Source: Botryococcus braunii
Taxonomy: Eukaryota > Chlorophyta > Trebouxiophyceae
Assembly: GCA_002005505.1 (NCBI GenBank)
Contig: MVGU01001085.1
Location: 70,001 to 117,500, forward strand
DNA length: 47,500 bases
Direction: 5' to 3'
Shown one piece after another: positions 11,979 through 29,426 of this stretch (positions are counted from its first letter, which is position 1; each line of letters begins with the position of its first letter). Both the position numbers and the translations under genes were made by a program. Under the pieces are notes generated by a model. It was given only the letters and a program-made list of their open reading frames with translations, was not told where the DNA came from and did no database searches.

Positions 11979-13257
11979 AAATGTGCACGTGCTGTTTTTA
12001 GCAAAACCTGGCACGCTCAACAGCTTCAATATCTCGTGCAGTATACTAGCGGTCCAACAGGGCACAAAACAATGTGGTCACATCAATCATGATGATCCAC
12101 CCAAAGTGGATCCTAGCCTAAGTGCCTTTCCTAAGTGCCTTTCATACTCAGCCCTCGCTCAAAGTGAATGGGCAGAAGAACAATGCAACGAAAATTCTCG
12201 AGGACAAACTCCTCATGAATAGAAAACACTGTACTCCCACAAATTTTTATTAGCAAGATGGCTTGTACAAATGCGCAAACACGAACACCGTACAAATGGA
12301 AACATGATTCTTTTGGTCGCAACACTGCTGCTTGAGGGCAAGATAAGAGGCGAACGGCTTGGCAAACTCCATCAGGCAGAGCCACCATGATGGTCTGTAA
12401 ACTCCACATGCATCAAATTGCAATGTCAAGACAGTCATTAGGCACAGATGGTACTCGACATGACAGATTCCTTTTAAGAAACTGAATGTACTTGACGAAT
12501 GCACTTGTCAACCATATTTTACATATTTGGTTCATTGCTCCATTTTGTTTTACTCCACCGGGACAGATTTACACGTCTTCAGAGATGGCCTAATGGCTAA
12601 CTTTGTTGCGATTTGTCCAGTACACAACAAAATCCTAAAGTGTCCCACTTGCAGAGCATCCCCAGTAAGGCCCCTGAGGTATAGGTGTGTGCGTATGCCA
12701 TTTCAGGAAGAGTGAGACGGCATGACCTTCAGCAGATGAGAGCAGCATAGGCAACTTTTTAGGCAGTGGGTATTTTAAACCCAAGAAGAAGTGTGTGACA
12801 TGGCAAACTTCCTTCTTCACTCACCAGAATCGCAAAACATAAGCCCCTTCCAAAAGGCAGGACAAACTTTGTGAGCATCATGGGCATTACAACAGGTAGT
12901 AGAGTGAAGTAGGGTTTGCCTTGTGTGTGTAATGGGACTGGATGATATTTCTCAATATCTCTCCTTCGATATTTCTTATCAAAATGGTATCTTCGAAAGA
13001 CTCCCGGAAAAAACCCCTCAGCATCTTGGTGAATACAGGGGAAATTGCAATCAGATCCCTGCGGTTTGCAGGTATCTGTGATCCATCTTCACAGACCAGC
13101 AGGCAATCCCACTTAGGATCACCGCTGATGGAAGGCAATTTGGCCCCTGAGTCACACTCTTCACCAGAAACATTCCTCCAGTCCTCTTCGGATGTGTAAG
13201 ATAGTGCAGGAAACACAGTTGGCCACACGGCAACAGCTTTCCGGTAAATGCAAGCCC
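9074..13257 (-). CDS. BTB/POZ-BACK domain protein (partial model)
   Basis: BTB/BACK proteins usually act as substrate adaptors for cullin-3 ubiquitin ligases; that role is family knowledge, not shown here. Three exons are supported. Exon 13257-12920 carries the BTB core (WDCLLVCEDGSQIPA, then LIAISPVFTKMLRGFFRESF) and runs to NIIQSHYTHK. Exon 11338 to about 11214 (or 11202) continues it with ITLDMHSVKQV and ELAEVLQACKTYLETTLN. Exon 10148 downward holds the BACK helix set (ELVASFIAKNLPAV, then LLQLLMRDDLYISSELELF) and stays open to 9074. Phases agree if the first intron uses a GC donor (AAG|GCAAAC); no GT donor fits there. The true 3' end of the BACK exon and the N-terminal exons are unresolved. 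No Kelch repeats were seen. Confidence 0.75.
10279..10346. repeat. (CA)n microsatellite in a BTB/BACK intron
   Basis: About 34 units lying about 130 bases before the acceptor of the BACK exon on the minus strand; on the sense strand it reads (TG)n. A C/A homopolymer pair follows at about 10364-10384. Confidence 0.95.
11743..11974. repeat. Long (CA)n with central CG-rich interruption
   Basis: Two (CA)n blocks are separated by CGCACGCACGCAT-type sequence at about 11848-11910. It lies between the first two supported BTB exons, so it is intronic. Confidence 0.95.
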
Positions 13258-13837
13258 CTGTCCAGTCCAACAGTTACATGTCAATGTTCAGCAGCAGTGG
13301 CAGAATTGAACCTGCGGTTACAGGCATTCTTGAGGAGAGTCACCCCATCTCAGCAAACAATGTACTGTACGCTGGCCTAAATTCAGACTGTGAGAGCTGC
13401 ACGAGATACTAGTCCTGTACAGTAAACAGTGACAGAACAGTTTGCAACCGAACAGTACAGACAAGGGTGTCCCCAGAGCTGGACTGGAGCAGAAATTTTC
13501 CTTTGTTTTGCGAACACATGTCGGTGTCAGATGCAACCTCACAGCCCGTACGCTGGCCGAACAGTACAGAACAGTGCAGCCGAGACTTCTCCTGTCAAGC
13601 AAAAAATGGGCAGCTGTTAAAGGTCAAATGTGTGTCGGGAATACTTCAGCAGTGCCAAGCACCGAAACTCGCTTATATTATATATGTACATTTCCGCACA
13701 CGGAAGCGTATACTCCTCATCAGCAAACAAAATCTCGCACAGTTTTGTTCCGAGCACTGATCACTCGCCGCACAGGACTTTGATTATCTCATCAACCGCC
13801 AGAACGACGCTCCACCAGTCAAGAATGTGCCACTCAC

Positions 13838-13950
13838 CTGGGACTCTGTGCAGCTTCGTTGCAGCAACAACCTTGTACAAAGAGCCTGACGACGGCGTCG
13901 AGGCTACGGCAGTACCTCTGCTGAGAAAACTTTGAGGGACCTCTTTGTGG
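13838..13950 (-). CDS. Candidate 5' exon of the BTB/BACK gene
   Basis: On the minus strand a pyrimidine-rich acceptor (GCTTTTTTCGTAG) is followed by 113 bases ending in the strong donor CCCAG|GTGAGTGG. Read in phase 2-in, 1-out, it gives SLYKVVAATKLHRVPG, and its phase matches an acceptor at 13257 of the BTB exon. There is no ATG in the frame, so at least one more exon would be needed. It could instead be a 5' UTR exon. Confidence 0.35.
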
Positions 13951-16806
13951 CTACGAAAAAAGCATCGTCAACAGTCTTTGAAGCTCCACGTCCACTATCA
14001 CAAAGCGAGCTTAACGTCCCGGGTCACAGCAGATCACTCGGGAACGTAAACATTTACACGTTCGACCGATGCTCCCGAGATACATTCTCGTTCCTGCTGC
14101 TTCGGTGCACCGGTACCAACGGTATTTACAGGTAAAAGTGAAATATAGGCTTCACTCTTTATTTTAAAATAAAAATACATATTCCGGTATATCCCGGTCC
14201 CATTGGGACTGGCACCGACACTGTAGTTGACAAACAAGATTAATGGTGTGCGGTTAGGATAGGCTTCACTCTTTATTCTTAACAGCAGCTGAATTTTGCT
14301 AGTCTCCATTGGAGTCTGAGATTCTCCAAGCCCTTGAAATGTGTGATACTATGAGCAGCCTCTGCTCTGATATGGTGGGATTGTTACACACTGAGTTAGT
14401 TGGTGCGCCTTGTCCAGTTGGCACATTTCAAACTACAAAATCTGCAGCTGCCTTAGTCACCGTACGGATCCACGTGTGTACACGGGGATCCGTGTAACCT
14501 CTGTCTTCTTTGCACAGTTGTGACCAGATCGCCCGCTAAATAAGTCCCGCCAATAAGAGTGTAAATTGCGATTACATGGTGAAGTACTTTATTAGAAAAG
14601 CATCTCCCTCACATGCACACTCTGCATTGGTACGGAAGTTCCGACGTTGACTTTGTCTAGTTCAGATTGTTAAACAACACTGGGATCCCACGGTGAGAAA
14701 CATCATCCAATGTGTGATTCGGAAGTAGACACAGCACAGGTATGGAGATGGAAGCCATCTGCAGCTGGGGCCGGGTGCAGGCCGAGCCCCCCCCCCCCCC
14801 CCCCCGCCCCTTTTTCGATCTTTTTGTGGGAGAGATAACCGATCAGCCACAAGGGCTGAGAGCTGCCCTTCCCCCCCCCCGGGGGGGTGGGGGTAGGGTC
14901 CCAAAACACGAAAGCAGATACGGCACTGATGCAGAAGGCCAGGTCCAGAAGGTTCGAACATGCCTTTTTCGATTACCCCCGAAGTTGTTTGCACAAATTT
15001 GCACGAACGTTGTTTATGCTAATTTGCTCGAAGAGGAGGAGAGGCTCAGGGTGCGGGGCACGTACCATGCTAGCATCCCCGACAAATAGGTTAGGTGCAC
15101 TTGACTAAAGTCGGGGGCCTGATGAATGACAGACAATGGAAATACTGTGATACGATAACGACTGGTGGACATCTGCATAGATGCTGCCAAGAAGGATTTC
15201 GCATTAAAGTTAATCTGTAAACCTCTTGAACTTTGCCAAGATTGTTCAAACGACATGTACGTCCACACACTGCTGCCTGATCATGAAGAGAATCCTGCCC
15301 GCTCCTGCAAGATTGCTGCCTCCCAAGCTCCATGGGATTGCTTGTACTTTATCCTTGCCGCAATCTGCCCTTAAAGCTGATTGTCTAAATAAACAAACTT
15401 AGGGGTGCGGGGGGCGGTGGCCAGGAACAAGTAGGTCAAAAACAATTCACTACCAGACCAACAAACACGGTGACTACTCTCTTGAGAAAGATAATTCAAA
15501 GGTATAATCATCTGGAAATACATCCATGTTCATCACTTCTGGAAAGGCAATCTGTTTTACTTGCTGACATAGATAGACTTGTGGCACGACTGTTGTAGAT
15601 GACCTTCGGACTTCTTCAATTTTACCTATGATTAGAATAGATGCTCATGGACAAGCCTTGAAGAGCCAATGCAAATGCTTATGCAGAAGCTTTGAAAAGC
15701 GAATACACACTTCCGCAAACAAAAATGGCGAGCGAAGTTGACTGGATGCACTTACTTTACAACACAGCAGCTGCAGACACTCATGCGCATCAATAGCACC
15801 AGCAAAATATATATCCACTGACTTGGAACACACTCAAATAATCTTTCAAGCACAAAAAAGATCCTAGGCACCGGCCACTGGATGGTATTGCTATGCAGCA
15901 CAATCCACCAGAGCAGCACAAATGATCTCTCCGTGCATGTCCTCTTATCCCTTTTTAGCGAGGCACACTTGCCGATGTCACATCACCCAAATAAAACCAG
16001 GTTGGACAAATCATGGAGTATTGGGAAACCCAACATGAAGCAATTAGCAACACTCCAGCTGCAATGGAAAAAGAAATTAAAGTGGAAATTATACAAACAT
16101 GCCTTCTAAATACTTCCAAAACTTGTTCTTCCAAGGGGAAAAAAAACAAAAAGAAAAAACATTCTACAAGGCATGAGGACTTTGAACAGTGTCAGAAAGA
16201 ACCAAAGACCGTGAAACCAGCCAGGCCAACAGCTCAGTCAAAAAGTCTAGCACCTTCACCATAAAATCCCCCACCAGGAACCTTCATTGCCCCACTAAAA
16301 AAAGCCCAGCAGCTTGAACTGTTCTGCTTGTGATACGCACATTGCACTCTTCAGAATGAAGCACTGGGGTCTCCCACTTCCACACTGCTGATGCAATATT
16401 TGAAAAATTCACACAAACCGTTTTTGTTCACTGGCCTTGATTGAATGCCTAATTCAAACAAACTGACCATGCAAACAAAATAATATCCTGCTGACAAGCC
16501 ACCAAGCATGTCAATCAGGACTACAAGGAGCAATAGTAAGAATGGTACTTTATGTTCCACAGGCATCAGCTTGCCCACCCACATGCCCGAAGTACAATAC
16601 TTGGTTCCTACTGTGAGGTCTGGCATGGCATCCTGCTGTGGGTGCTGAGAGAAGTAGTGCTTCTATCTGCACCGAATACTCGTTATGTGCAGATAAAAGC
16701 TCTCCTCACCCCAATGCCCAAAAGACAAAGAGACATTCTGCCATGAGTACTGTCACTGTACCCTACTGTAAGTTCTGCAAGCTTATCCTATGAGCACTGC
16801 CGTCCC
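13951..16806. other. No recognisable gene
   Basis: Contains short homopolymer C/G runs at about 14789-14805 and 14872-14888, a near-palindrome around 14464-14493 (ACGGATCC...GGATCCGT), and two copies of ATAGGCTTCACTCTTTATT at about 14148 and 14257. A short open block ending GTYHASIPDK at 15089 has no recognisable family and no clear acceptor. The rest looks like spacer. Confidence 0.55.
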
Positions 16807-19668
16807 TCACCCATCCGATTCCTCCGAGTCATCATCACTGTCCACTGCATGAAGATTTCCGTTTGTTAAGCCCTTGCGCCTTCTCTCAACCTCCTTCATG
16901 TATTCGTACAAGCGCCACAGGGTTGGATTTTGCATGTCATCAAATGAAAGCTCAATTTCACTGTCGCCTCCACCCCCTATGCGCTCAGGCTCCAAGTCCT
17001 TGATGATCCCGATAACCCCTGCCCACACAAAATATCTTGAGAACAATCCAGATTTCCCTCAATGGGAGTGACTGAGTGACTGAGCCCTCCACATGCTTGC
17101 TCAAATCGGTCCTCTACTTGCAAACCAACAATGACCACAACCAGGCAGACTCTAACCAGTACCCTAACTTGATACCTGGAGGTTGTACAGATGTCAGACC
17201 TAAAAAACGATATGTGCGACCCACTCCACATCGAAACACCAACACGATGACCAGGCAACGCTGCCATGTAGCTTTCTTATTTATCCTTCTTCAGTGCTAT
17301 AATATAGGGTTTGCTGTCTCACCAAGAAGGCTACCCAGAAAGCTACTTGCAGACACTAGAGGTCATGATGGAATGAACAAGGAAGTAAACATGGAGGGCT
17401 CAATACAGGACATTGATGCTTTGTTAAGAAGCATCGTCTGAAAAACACTGTTGCTTCATGATGAGACATGTATCGACATTGGGGGAGCGCGATGTAGCAA
17501 AGACATCTACTGATCAAGATAAGTCAGGACTAACATTCAACAATGATTCAGTTGATGTACTGCAAGAACTCCATCTAAGACAGTAAATTCATTCTTACAC
17601 TGCCACTAGTCCAGTAGGCGAAAAGCAAAACAAACAGACTCCAACTGTTCCAACAAATAGAACTGTTTAAGCAAGCTCACATACACAAAGCATCATCAGC
17701 GCAGCTTACCTTCTAAATCACTCTCGCCAATATCGCCCAGAAACTCTGCAAGCTTTTCCATCTGTTCCCGAGGCATCTCCTGGTTGTAGAAATCTTGGTG
17801 TTTTTGCAACTGCCACCCAGACAAGAAGCGTTTCAATAAACAACTGGCATGCAAGTCATGACTGACGCTTACAACAAGATGGCTTCTCTTGCCTCAATTC
17901 TCACATGACTCAACCGACCCCTTCTGTACAAAACCACATGTGTCACAATCAACCTTGTTTGATTCGAACCCATTATTTGAATCTGGAGGGGCCACAACAT
18001 GGTAGCAAAACCCCATCATCTTCCAAATTTTCCTGTTTTGCTAACCATTTTAAGCACAACCACCCTGCTTTTAATGCAAGACCATGAAGCACAGGGACAA
18101 AATGCGCAAACAGCACCCCACAAGGAAGCTAACCAGTCTACTCGATGCTAATCTCATTAGCAGGGCATACCCGCTTTCCATTCCGCTTGAAGCCATCATA
18201 CTGCGATTTTTTGGGTTTCTTTTCTGAAGTAGTTTCATTAGGCTCAAACTTGGCAGCTGCTATCCCAGCTGTGGCCCGACGGTGGCGTCCACCATCGAAG
18301 CCTGATCCAGCCCAGCACTCCTCGAACTTTGCCTCACCGCGGGAGCCCATCTTACCCACAAGTGAATTCCTTCCATTGTACTTCGTGCAGTTTGTCCATA
18401 ATCGATGTACATCCTGCAGAACAACGTTGAAGGTTGGTGTATTTGTGGTGGGTAAGCTGGGCGTACTTCACCGCCAGGGTGTACCTTCTCCAAGTGTGCC
18501 GGGCTAGGCACACTTTACAGTTCTATTTAATGTCTTACCACTGCAGCATGCGGGCCACTTGCTCAAGTCCACGAACCCATCAGAGCAAGCTGTTGATGGC
18601 CAAACATAACTTGTCGGAGCAGGCAAAACCAAACGCACCAACCCTTCAACAGGGGGCCAGGGGTTCACACTGCAGGGAACCAGGCCCTGCCTCAACAGGC
18701 AAGCTATAGAAATCGCACGTCAACGCCAGGAGCCCTTACATCATAAAAGTCTTGTGGAGTTCTGTAGCCACCAGGCTGAGCTCCAAGTGCAAGCTTTCTC
18801 CTAATTTCCTGGAAGCAGATGGGCTCCGTAATGATATTGTAGTAGTCCGGCACTACGGCCGCATCCACCGGAAACTCGAACGTGATAGCATCTGGCCCCA
18901 AAGCGACTTTGACTGCGTCGCAGATGCGGAGACATCTATCTCGGAAATCTGTGCCAGCATTCCAAGCGCTGCCTCCGAGGGATGCTTCGCTCCCTGTCCC
19001 TGGAACACGCATCATCCACAAAGATCAGCTGCAGTCTTTATCGAAAACACTGCGAGTTTACCAGAAGGCACGGAGATGGGACGCCACCGTAAATTTACAG
19101 CACAAAGAAAGAAGGTCAAAACCTCACCTCTAACCTTCTTCCGCTTTGCTGGAGGGGCAGCAGCGATGCCAGCCTGCAGGATCCCATGCTCTGCTTAAAG
19201 CCAACACGAACCCCACACGACCCCAGACACGTGTCCCAGTCGGTGGCATCATCTTTACGGCCATTTTCCATCCTAACATCTATCGTTTGAGCATGTTCAC
19301 AACCCAGAAACCCCTCCTACAGCATCACAGAAGATCCTGTTGAAATTACAGGGTAGGTTCCGGAACCTTCTAAGCAGATCCGGGTGGACCTGTCCCACCT
19401 CGTACTCTGGAGGACCCGGCCGTTTTCCATTAGCTGTCTTATACCCATTTTCTTCGATCGCTCGGGGGGCAGAGCCATTTAAAGCGGCTGCCTCCCGGAC
19501 ATGACCTCGAAGCCTATCAACATCTTTCTCAGAAAGTCGACCCACGGCTGAGGCTTCTTGCACTGTCAGTCGAACAACATCATTGCCAGGTTTTCCAAAA
19601 CGGTGAGCTTCGCCCACGAGCTCCCCATTGTCAAGCCTCAGGAGCACTTTGGAAGTAGGTCTTCCCAT
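16807..19668 (-). CDS. BET-family bromodomain protein
   Basis: A chromatin reader expected to bind acetylated histone tails in the nucleus. Six minus-strand exons with matching phases give 376 codons plus stop: 19668-19399, 19173-19128, 18999-18740, 18413-18171, 17809-17710, 17018-16807. Residues about 110-235 form the bromodomain: FPVDAAVVPDYYNIITEP is the ZA-loop region, and NCTKYN supplies the acetyl-lysine Asn at about residue 205. PAKRKK in exon 2 looks like a nuclear signal. Residues about 284-350 form an ET/NET domain (MPREQMEKLAEFL; then SEIELSFDDMQNPTLWRL). The tail is acidic (DSDDDSEESDG). ATG at 19668 is the first in frame; the exon 1 donor may instead be 19390, adding three codons. 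The single bromodomain plus NET layout is like plant GTE proteins. Confidence 0.9.
17076..17441 (+). CDS. Antisense open frame inside a BET intron, doubtful
   Basis: A 121-codon frame on the plus strand within BET intron 5 (17019-17709). From an internal ATG at 17247 it would encode 64 residues starting with a basic then hydrophobic stretch (CHVAFLFILLQCYNIGFA) like a signal peptide, followed by SPRRLPRKLL and an acidic end. No family is recognised. It may be chance; listed because the leader-like pattern is unusual for intronic DNA. Confidence 0.2.
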   Translation: MTEPSTCLLKSVLYLQTNNDHNQADSNQYPNLIPGGCTDVRPKKRYVRPTPHRNTNTMTRQRCHVAFLFILLQCYNIGFAVSPRRLPRKLLADTRGHDGMNKEVNMEGSIQDIDALLRSIV

Positions 19669-20560
19669 GCGCTTCAGGGGCAAAACGGTGCTCAGTGGGA
19701 AGCCCAAGAGGCTGTCAGTCTCTTTAGGTCGATGCCGAAATGAGCTTTGTTTCTTTCTAATCACAAAACACGAGTTTATGTTGAGTGCTGTCGCTTTGTT
19801 TACCGGGGCCGGGGTACAATAGCCCTGGAGTCTCTTGGTAGTACCGCTAAATTGGTACTGCGCCGGGCCGGCGCCGCCGGCAGTGTGGACGAGTGGTGCG
19901 GAAATTCACTGATATACGGCGGGATTGGGCGGAAACATTTTCGTGTTCGACCTCGAGGTTCAGGGTGTAAGTTACACCGTGTAACGCGGAAATAAGGGGC
20001 AATTCCGCACAAATGCCGTGGGATTGTGCGGAAATATTTGCGCATATGACCCCGACGAGAAAATGCTAAAACCAAATAACTTGGCATTACGATCTTTGTA
20101 CAATCACGCGTCGCATATCACGTTGAAGTATATTGACGCGTCTTCAAACACGCATGTAGTATATATTTTGTGTATTGCTTGTACTGCAAGTACGGACAGC
20201 GGCCGACCAATGAAAGAAACAACCGTGCCGCACGCATGCACCACATCCTATTTTGAATAGTCTATCTTACATAGACTTAAAGAAGCTTATCCAACTTCAC
20301 CACAACCGTACAGGGGTGGACTCATATGTTGAATTTCTAGCAGCAAGCAGAATATGGAATGCATGTATATAATGGATGACGCAGACGGGGTTCACGCATG
20401 GAACCCTGAAGGTCGTCTGCCTTATGCACATCCTCCGGAAAATGTGGAAATTTAATTCCCACTGCCCCCCCCCCCCCCCCACGTGTTATATCAGATCTCA
20501 CTCGGCCTCCGTCAACTGTCGGTTTATGCGGAACACACTAATACTACCTGGAAAGAAGAT

Positions 20561-20561
20561 C

Positions 20562-20630
<69 letters not shown>
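20561..20630. repeat. (CA)n microsatellite
   Basis: About 33 CA units in the spacer upstream of the BET gene. Confidence 0.95.
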
Positions 20631-20631
<1 letters not shown>

Positions 20632-21022
20632 CTCAAAGGCAACGAAAGAATATGCGAACTGCGTCCTTGTTTGAACTTCCCATTAACTGTATAAGTCGGG
20701 AGCACCGTCTCTGCAGTTTATAAAACAAACCACATATGCATATACGTGGACGCCTTCTTTCTGATCAGTAATTTCTCATGACCCAAGCCGTTCTGGTCCA
20801 GAGACCAAAAAAGGAGGTCATGTCCTTGTGCTACATGTTATGGGCCAAAAATTCAGGAAACCGATCTCTTACTTCCCCACCCGTGATGCATGCCTAGACA
20901 AATGTCCATCTCAGATTTGGCATGTATATCAGTTCAAGGCTCAATTAAGCAATACATTGAAGGAGCACAAACACACATGGACTTCCTTCATTGCTTAGAC
21001 GCAAGTTCAAAAGCGTTCAGTG

Positions 21023-21023
<1 letters not shown>

Positions 21024-21057
<34 letters not shown>

Positions 21058-21319
21058 GGGAAGTCCGTACAGTGGCGCCAAATTGGACGTAAGCTTGGGC
21101 TCTGTCCCTCGGTGCCTGTCATACATTCCCTGAGCACCGCGCGGTGGTGGATTTCAATACCACCAATCTTGGGCTCTGCACATTGGCGCGCGCAACCCCA
21201 ATCTTGGCAGAGGCTACTACTTACAGCCAAGGATAGACAGAGGCCTCCTCATAAGGAAGCCCCCCCCCCCCCCCCAAAAAAAAAAAAAAAAAGGAAAAAA
21301 GAAAAAGAAAAAACGAAAA

Positions 21320-21376
<57 letters not shown>

Positions 21377-21410
21377 GGCACGCACATGCGCGTGCGCACG
21401 CTCTCTCCCC

Positions 21411-21469
<59 letters not shown>

Positions 21470-21476
21470 TCTCTCG
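21024..21476. repeat. Poly(A), poly(C)-poly(A), (CA)n and (CT)n cluster
   Basis: Poly(A) at 21024-21052; C run then A run at about 21260-21292; (CA)n at 21321-21373; (CT)n at about 21412-21474. Frames through it are repeat artefacts. Confidence 0.9.
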
Positions 21477-22088
21477 CCCCCTCCCCCACCTTTCAGAGAA
21501 CGCACGCCACACAAGAAAAGGCCGTTCAATCGACTGCCAGGTCAGAGTGAGGCACGCCTGAGATCAGGCAAGCGCCTGGACAACGCAGCGACTGCAGGAT
21601 ACACCTGAAAGCCTCAATTGGCCAAACCACCGGTTCCACTGCTTACCAAGTTCGGACAAGGACTCCCTGCCGAAAATCCCCCAGGGTGCCTGATCAGGAT
21701 ACCAGGTCACCACCTCTGGTGGAATCCATCCTCCATTTCCCCTGATGGTGTCCAATTTAAAGTATGTAGGAGTAGTACGTAGGTCGTACGGAGCCGTCGT
21801 ACGGAGCCTAAGTATGTAGATAGCATTAAAGAATAATCCATAGGTAGCATGCAAGAATAGTACGTAGGTAGTATGTAGGATTAGTATGTATTAAAAAAGT
21901 GTAACTCCAACGTAAAGTATGTAGGATTAATATGTAGGTAGTATGCAGGATTTTTTCCAATTTTTTGGGGCCAGACTTCAGCTTGCATGGGCCGCACTCC
22001 AACCCCGTTGATATCGTAATCCCATGTCGAGGGGACCTTTGAGCCCCCTTGGCATGTCTGCAGCCTTGGGCATTTTCTTTTACTGGAC

Positions 22089-27776
<5,688 letters not shown>

Positions 27777-29426
27777 CCCAAAAAATGTAAGGTCCTCAGC
27801 AAATAATATATTATGGGAGTTTCAAACTTTTTATTATTGGTAGGGAGTCCCACTAATGTCCGGATATCCGTCCAATCGTCAGGTTGGATAAGGCGGTCCG
27901 CCCGCTTCAAATGCAGGAACTCCGAAACGTCCGTGACTGACGGACGCGGTCCGCGAGACGCCCAGTGGGCGTCGCCCACAACCCACCGCGGCGTACGCGC
28001 TCCCGTCAAGGGAGTCCCGTGAGGAGCGTCGCGCCAGGCAACCCTCAGCCGTGGGGCAAATAATGATACTGTTGTGTGGCCAACATTCATTGTGGGGCCA
28101 CTATGTAGGTGTGCGCACTGGGCTATGACCAAAACTTTGAGAGGTAACTCCTTCTTACATCATCACTGGGCAGCAAGTTAAAAGGGCATCCGCACTTGCA
28201 GCTCGGAACAATACCCGCAGTGTCCGCAAATCGAACACTGACTGCTTGTACGAGCAGCAGATTCAGCGTGCTCCAAACCGCACGACTCGCGGAAGTGCAC
28301 ATGCCCTCTAAATCGCGTTACCCGATCATTTAGTGCACATCAAGACCCGACGTTCAAGATACCTCAATCAAAATGGACAATTTGAGAACAAGTTCTTAAA
28401 GAACTTGAACACCCATCGAGAACAGATGTTTCAACGCTGTAAGCAAGGCTGTTAACAGACCAGGGCAGGAACATAGACACGATATGGTACTCACCACACA
28501 AAACCCCCATCGCTCAATGTCAGTAGATGATGAAAATGACTACAAGTGGAGTTGACTTCACGTAGTAACTATGATCAGCAGCCTGCAGGCAGCAGGTTGT
28601 GACGTCCAGGAAAGCATCTTGTGCTCCCTTTAAAGGAAAAGTGAAATAGTTTAGTTTGTCCAGGAACTCCTCGCCTCAAGCGGAGGTCGCTCTGCAGGCC
28701 ATCGGTTTGGCGGTCCCCGGGGTACGCTGTCACACGGTTCCTATCTTTAGCCAATCACGAGACACAGGACATGTTGCATTCGCCCAACTCCATTCACCAC
28801 AAACAGTGAGCTGGAAGCTTGCGAATTGTTCAAAGGTTATTGCTATTGCTATCTGAATCAACCCAGGACTGAATGTATAAAAAGTACGTGGTTTACTAAA
28901 CACCGATCCGACCTGTGGAGTGGTAGTACTTGTGGTGAAGGTGCCTTCGAACGGGATTAACTTCCTCAAGACGATGGATATAAGATCTTTATAAAGTTGC
29001 GGCTCAGAGCAGGTCTTAGGGACTCAAGGGTGTGGCCATACCGTTGCGTAAGTCAGTCTTCGTGACTGCTCTTGTCGGCCAAACGATGGCTTTCACACGA
29101 TAAGTATCAAATTGGACTTAAGACATTGTCTTATATCCAGACAAATATTACCGTTCGAATAGTTGTTTGGATAAAGGATACCGTTGCCTTCCGTCTAGCT
29201 TGTACTCAGGGGCGGAGGTTCTTTGCCAGTACTGTGTCTTGCAGTCAAAGGCAATTTTCAATAGGGAATCTTCTGCAAGAAGGGCCCAAATAAGAAAGAA
29301 AATTACAAAAGGCATACTTCAAGTTTTTGGCAGGTTCACTAAGGCGAATATTTTTGGAGTGGGCTCAATAGGAGGGGTTTCCAAAAGTGTCGTATAGAGG
29401 GCAGACTATCTATCAGAGAAACAGAG
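27777..29426. promoter_or_regulatory. Shared upstream region of biotin synthase and desaturase genes
   Basis: A 1.65-kb divergent spacer. On the biotin synthase side, AT-rich ATAATATATTA lies about 30 bases before the ATG and could be a TATA-like element, though it is closer than usual. A GC-rich patch at about 27890-28030 and a palindrome CAAGTTCTT-A-AAGAACTTG at 28390-28408 are present. No coding exon was recognised. Confidence 0.4.

Larger units (their letters stand above)
19669..22088. other. Intergenic spacer between BET and biotin synthase genes
   Basis: It holds the upstream region of the BET gene and the downstream region of biotin synthase. A diverged local duplication lies at about 19895-20060 (GGGATTGGGCGGAAACATTTTCG versus GGGATTGTGCGGAAATATTTGCG, shown as short variants). 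Microsatellites lie at 20561-20630 and 21024-21476. A degenerate AGTATGTAGGATTAGTATG-like run lies at about 21760-21955. No gene is supported. Confidence 0.7.
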
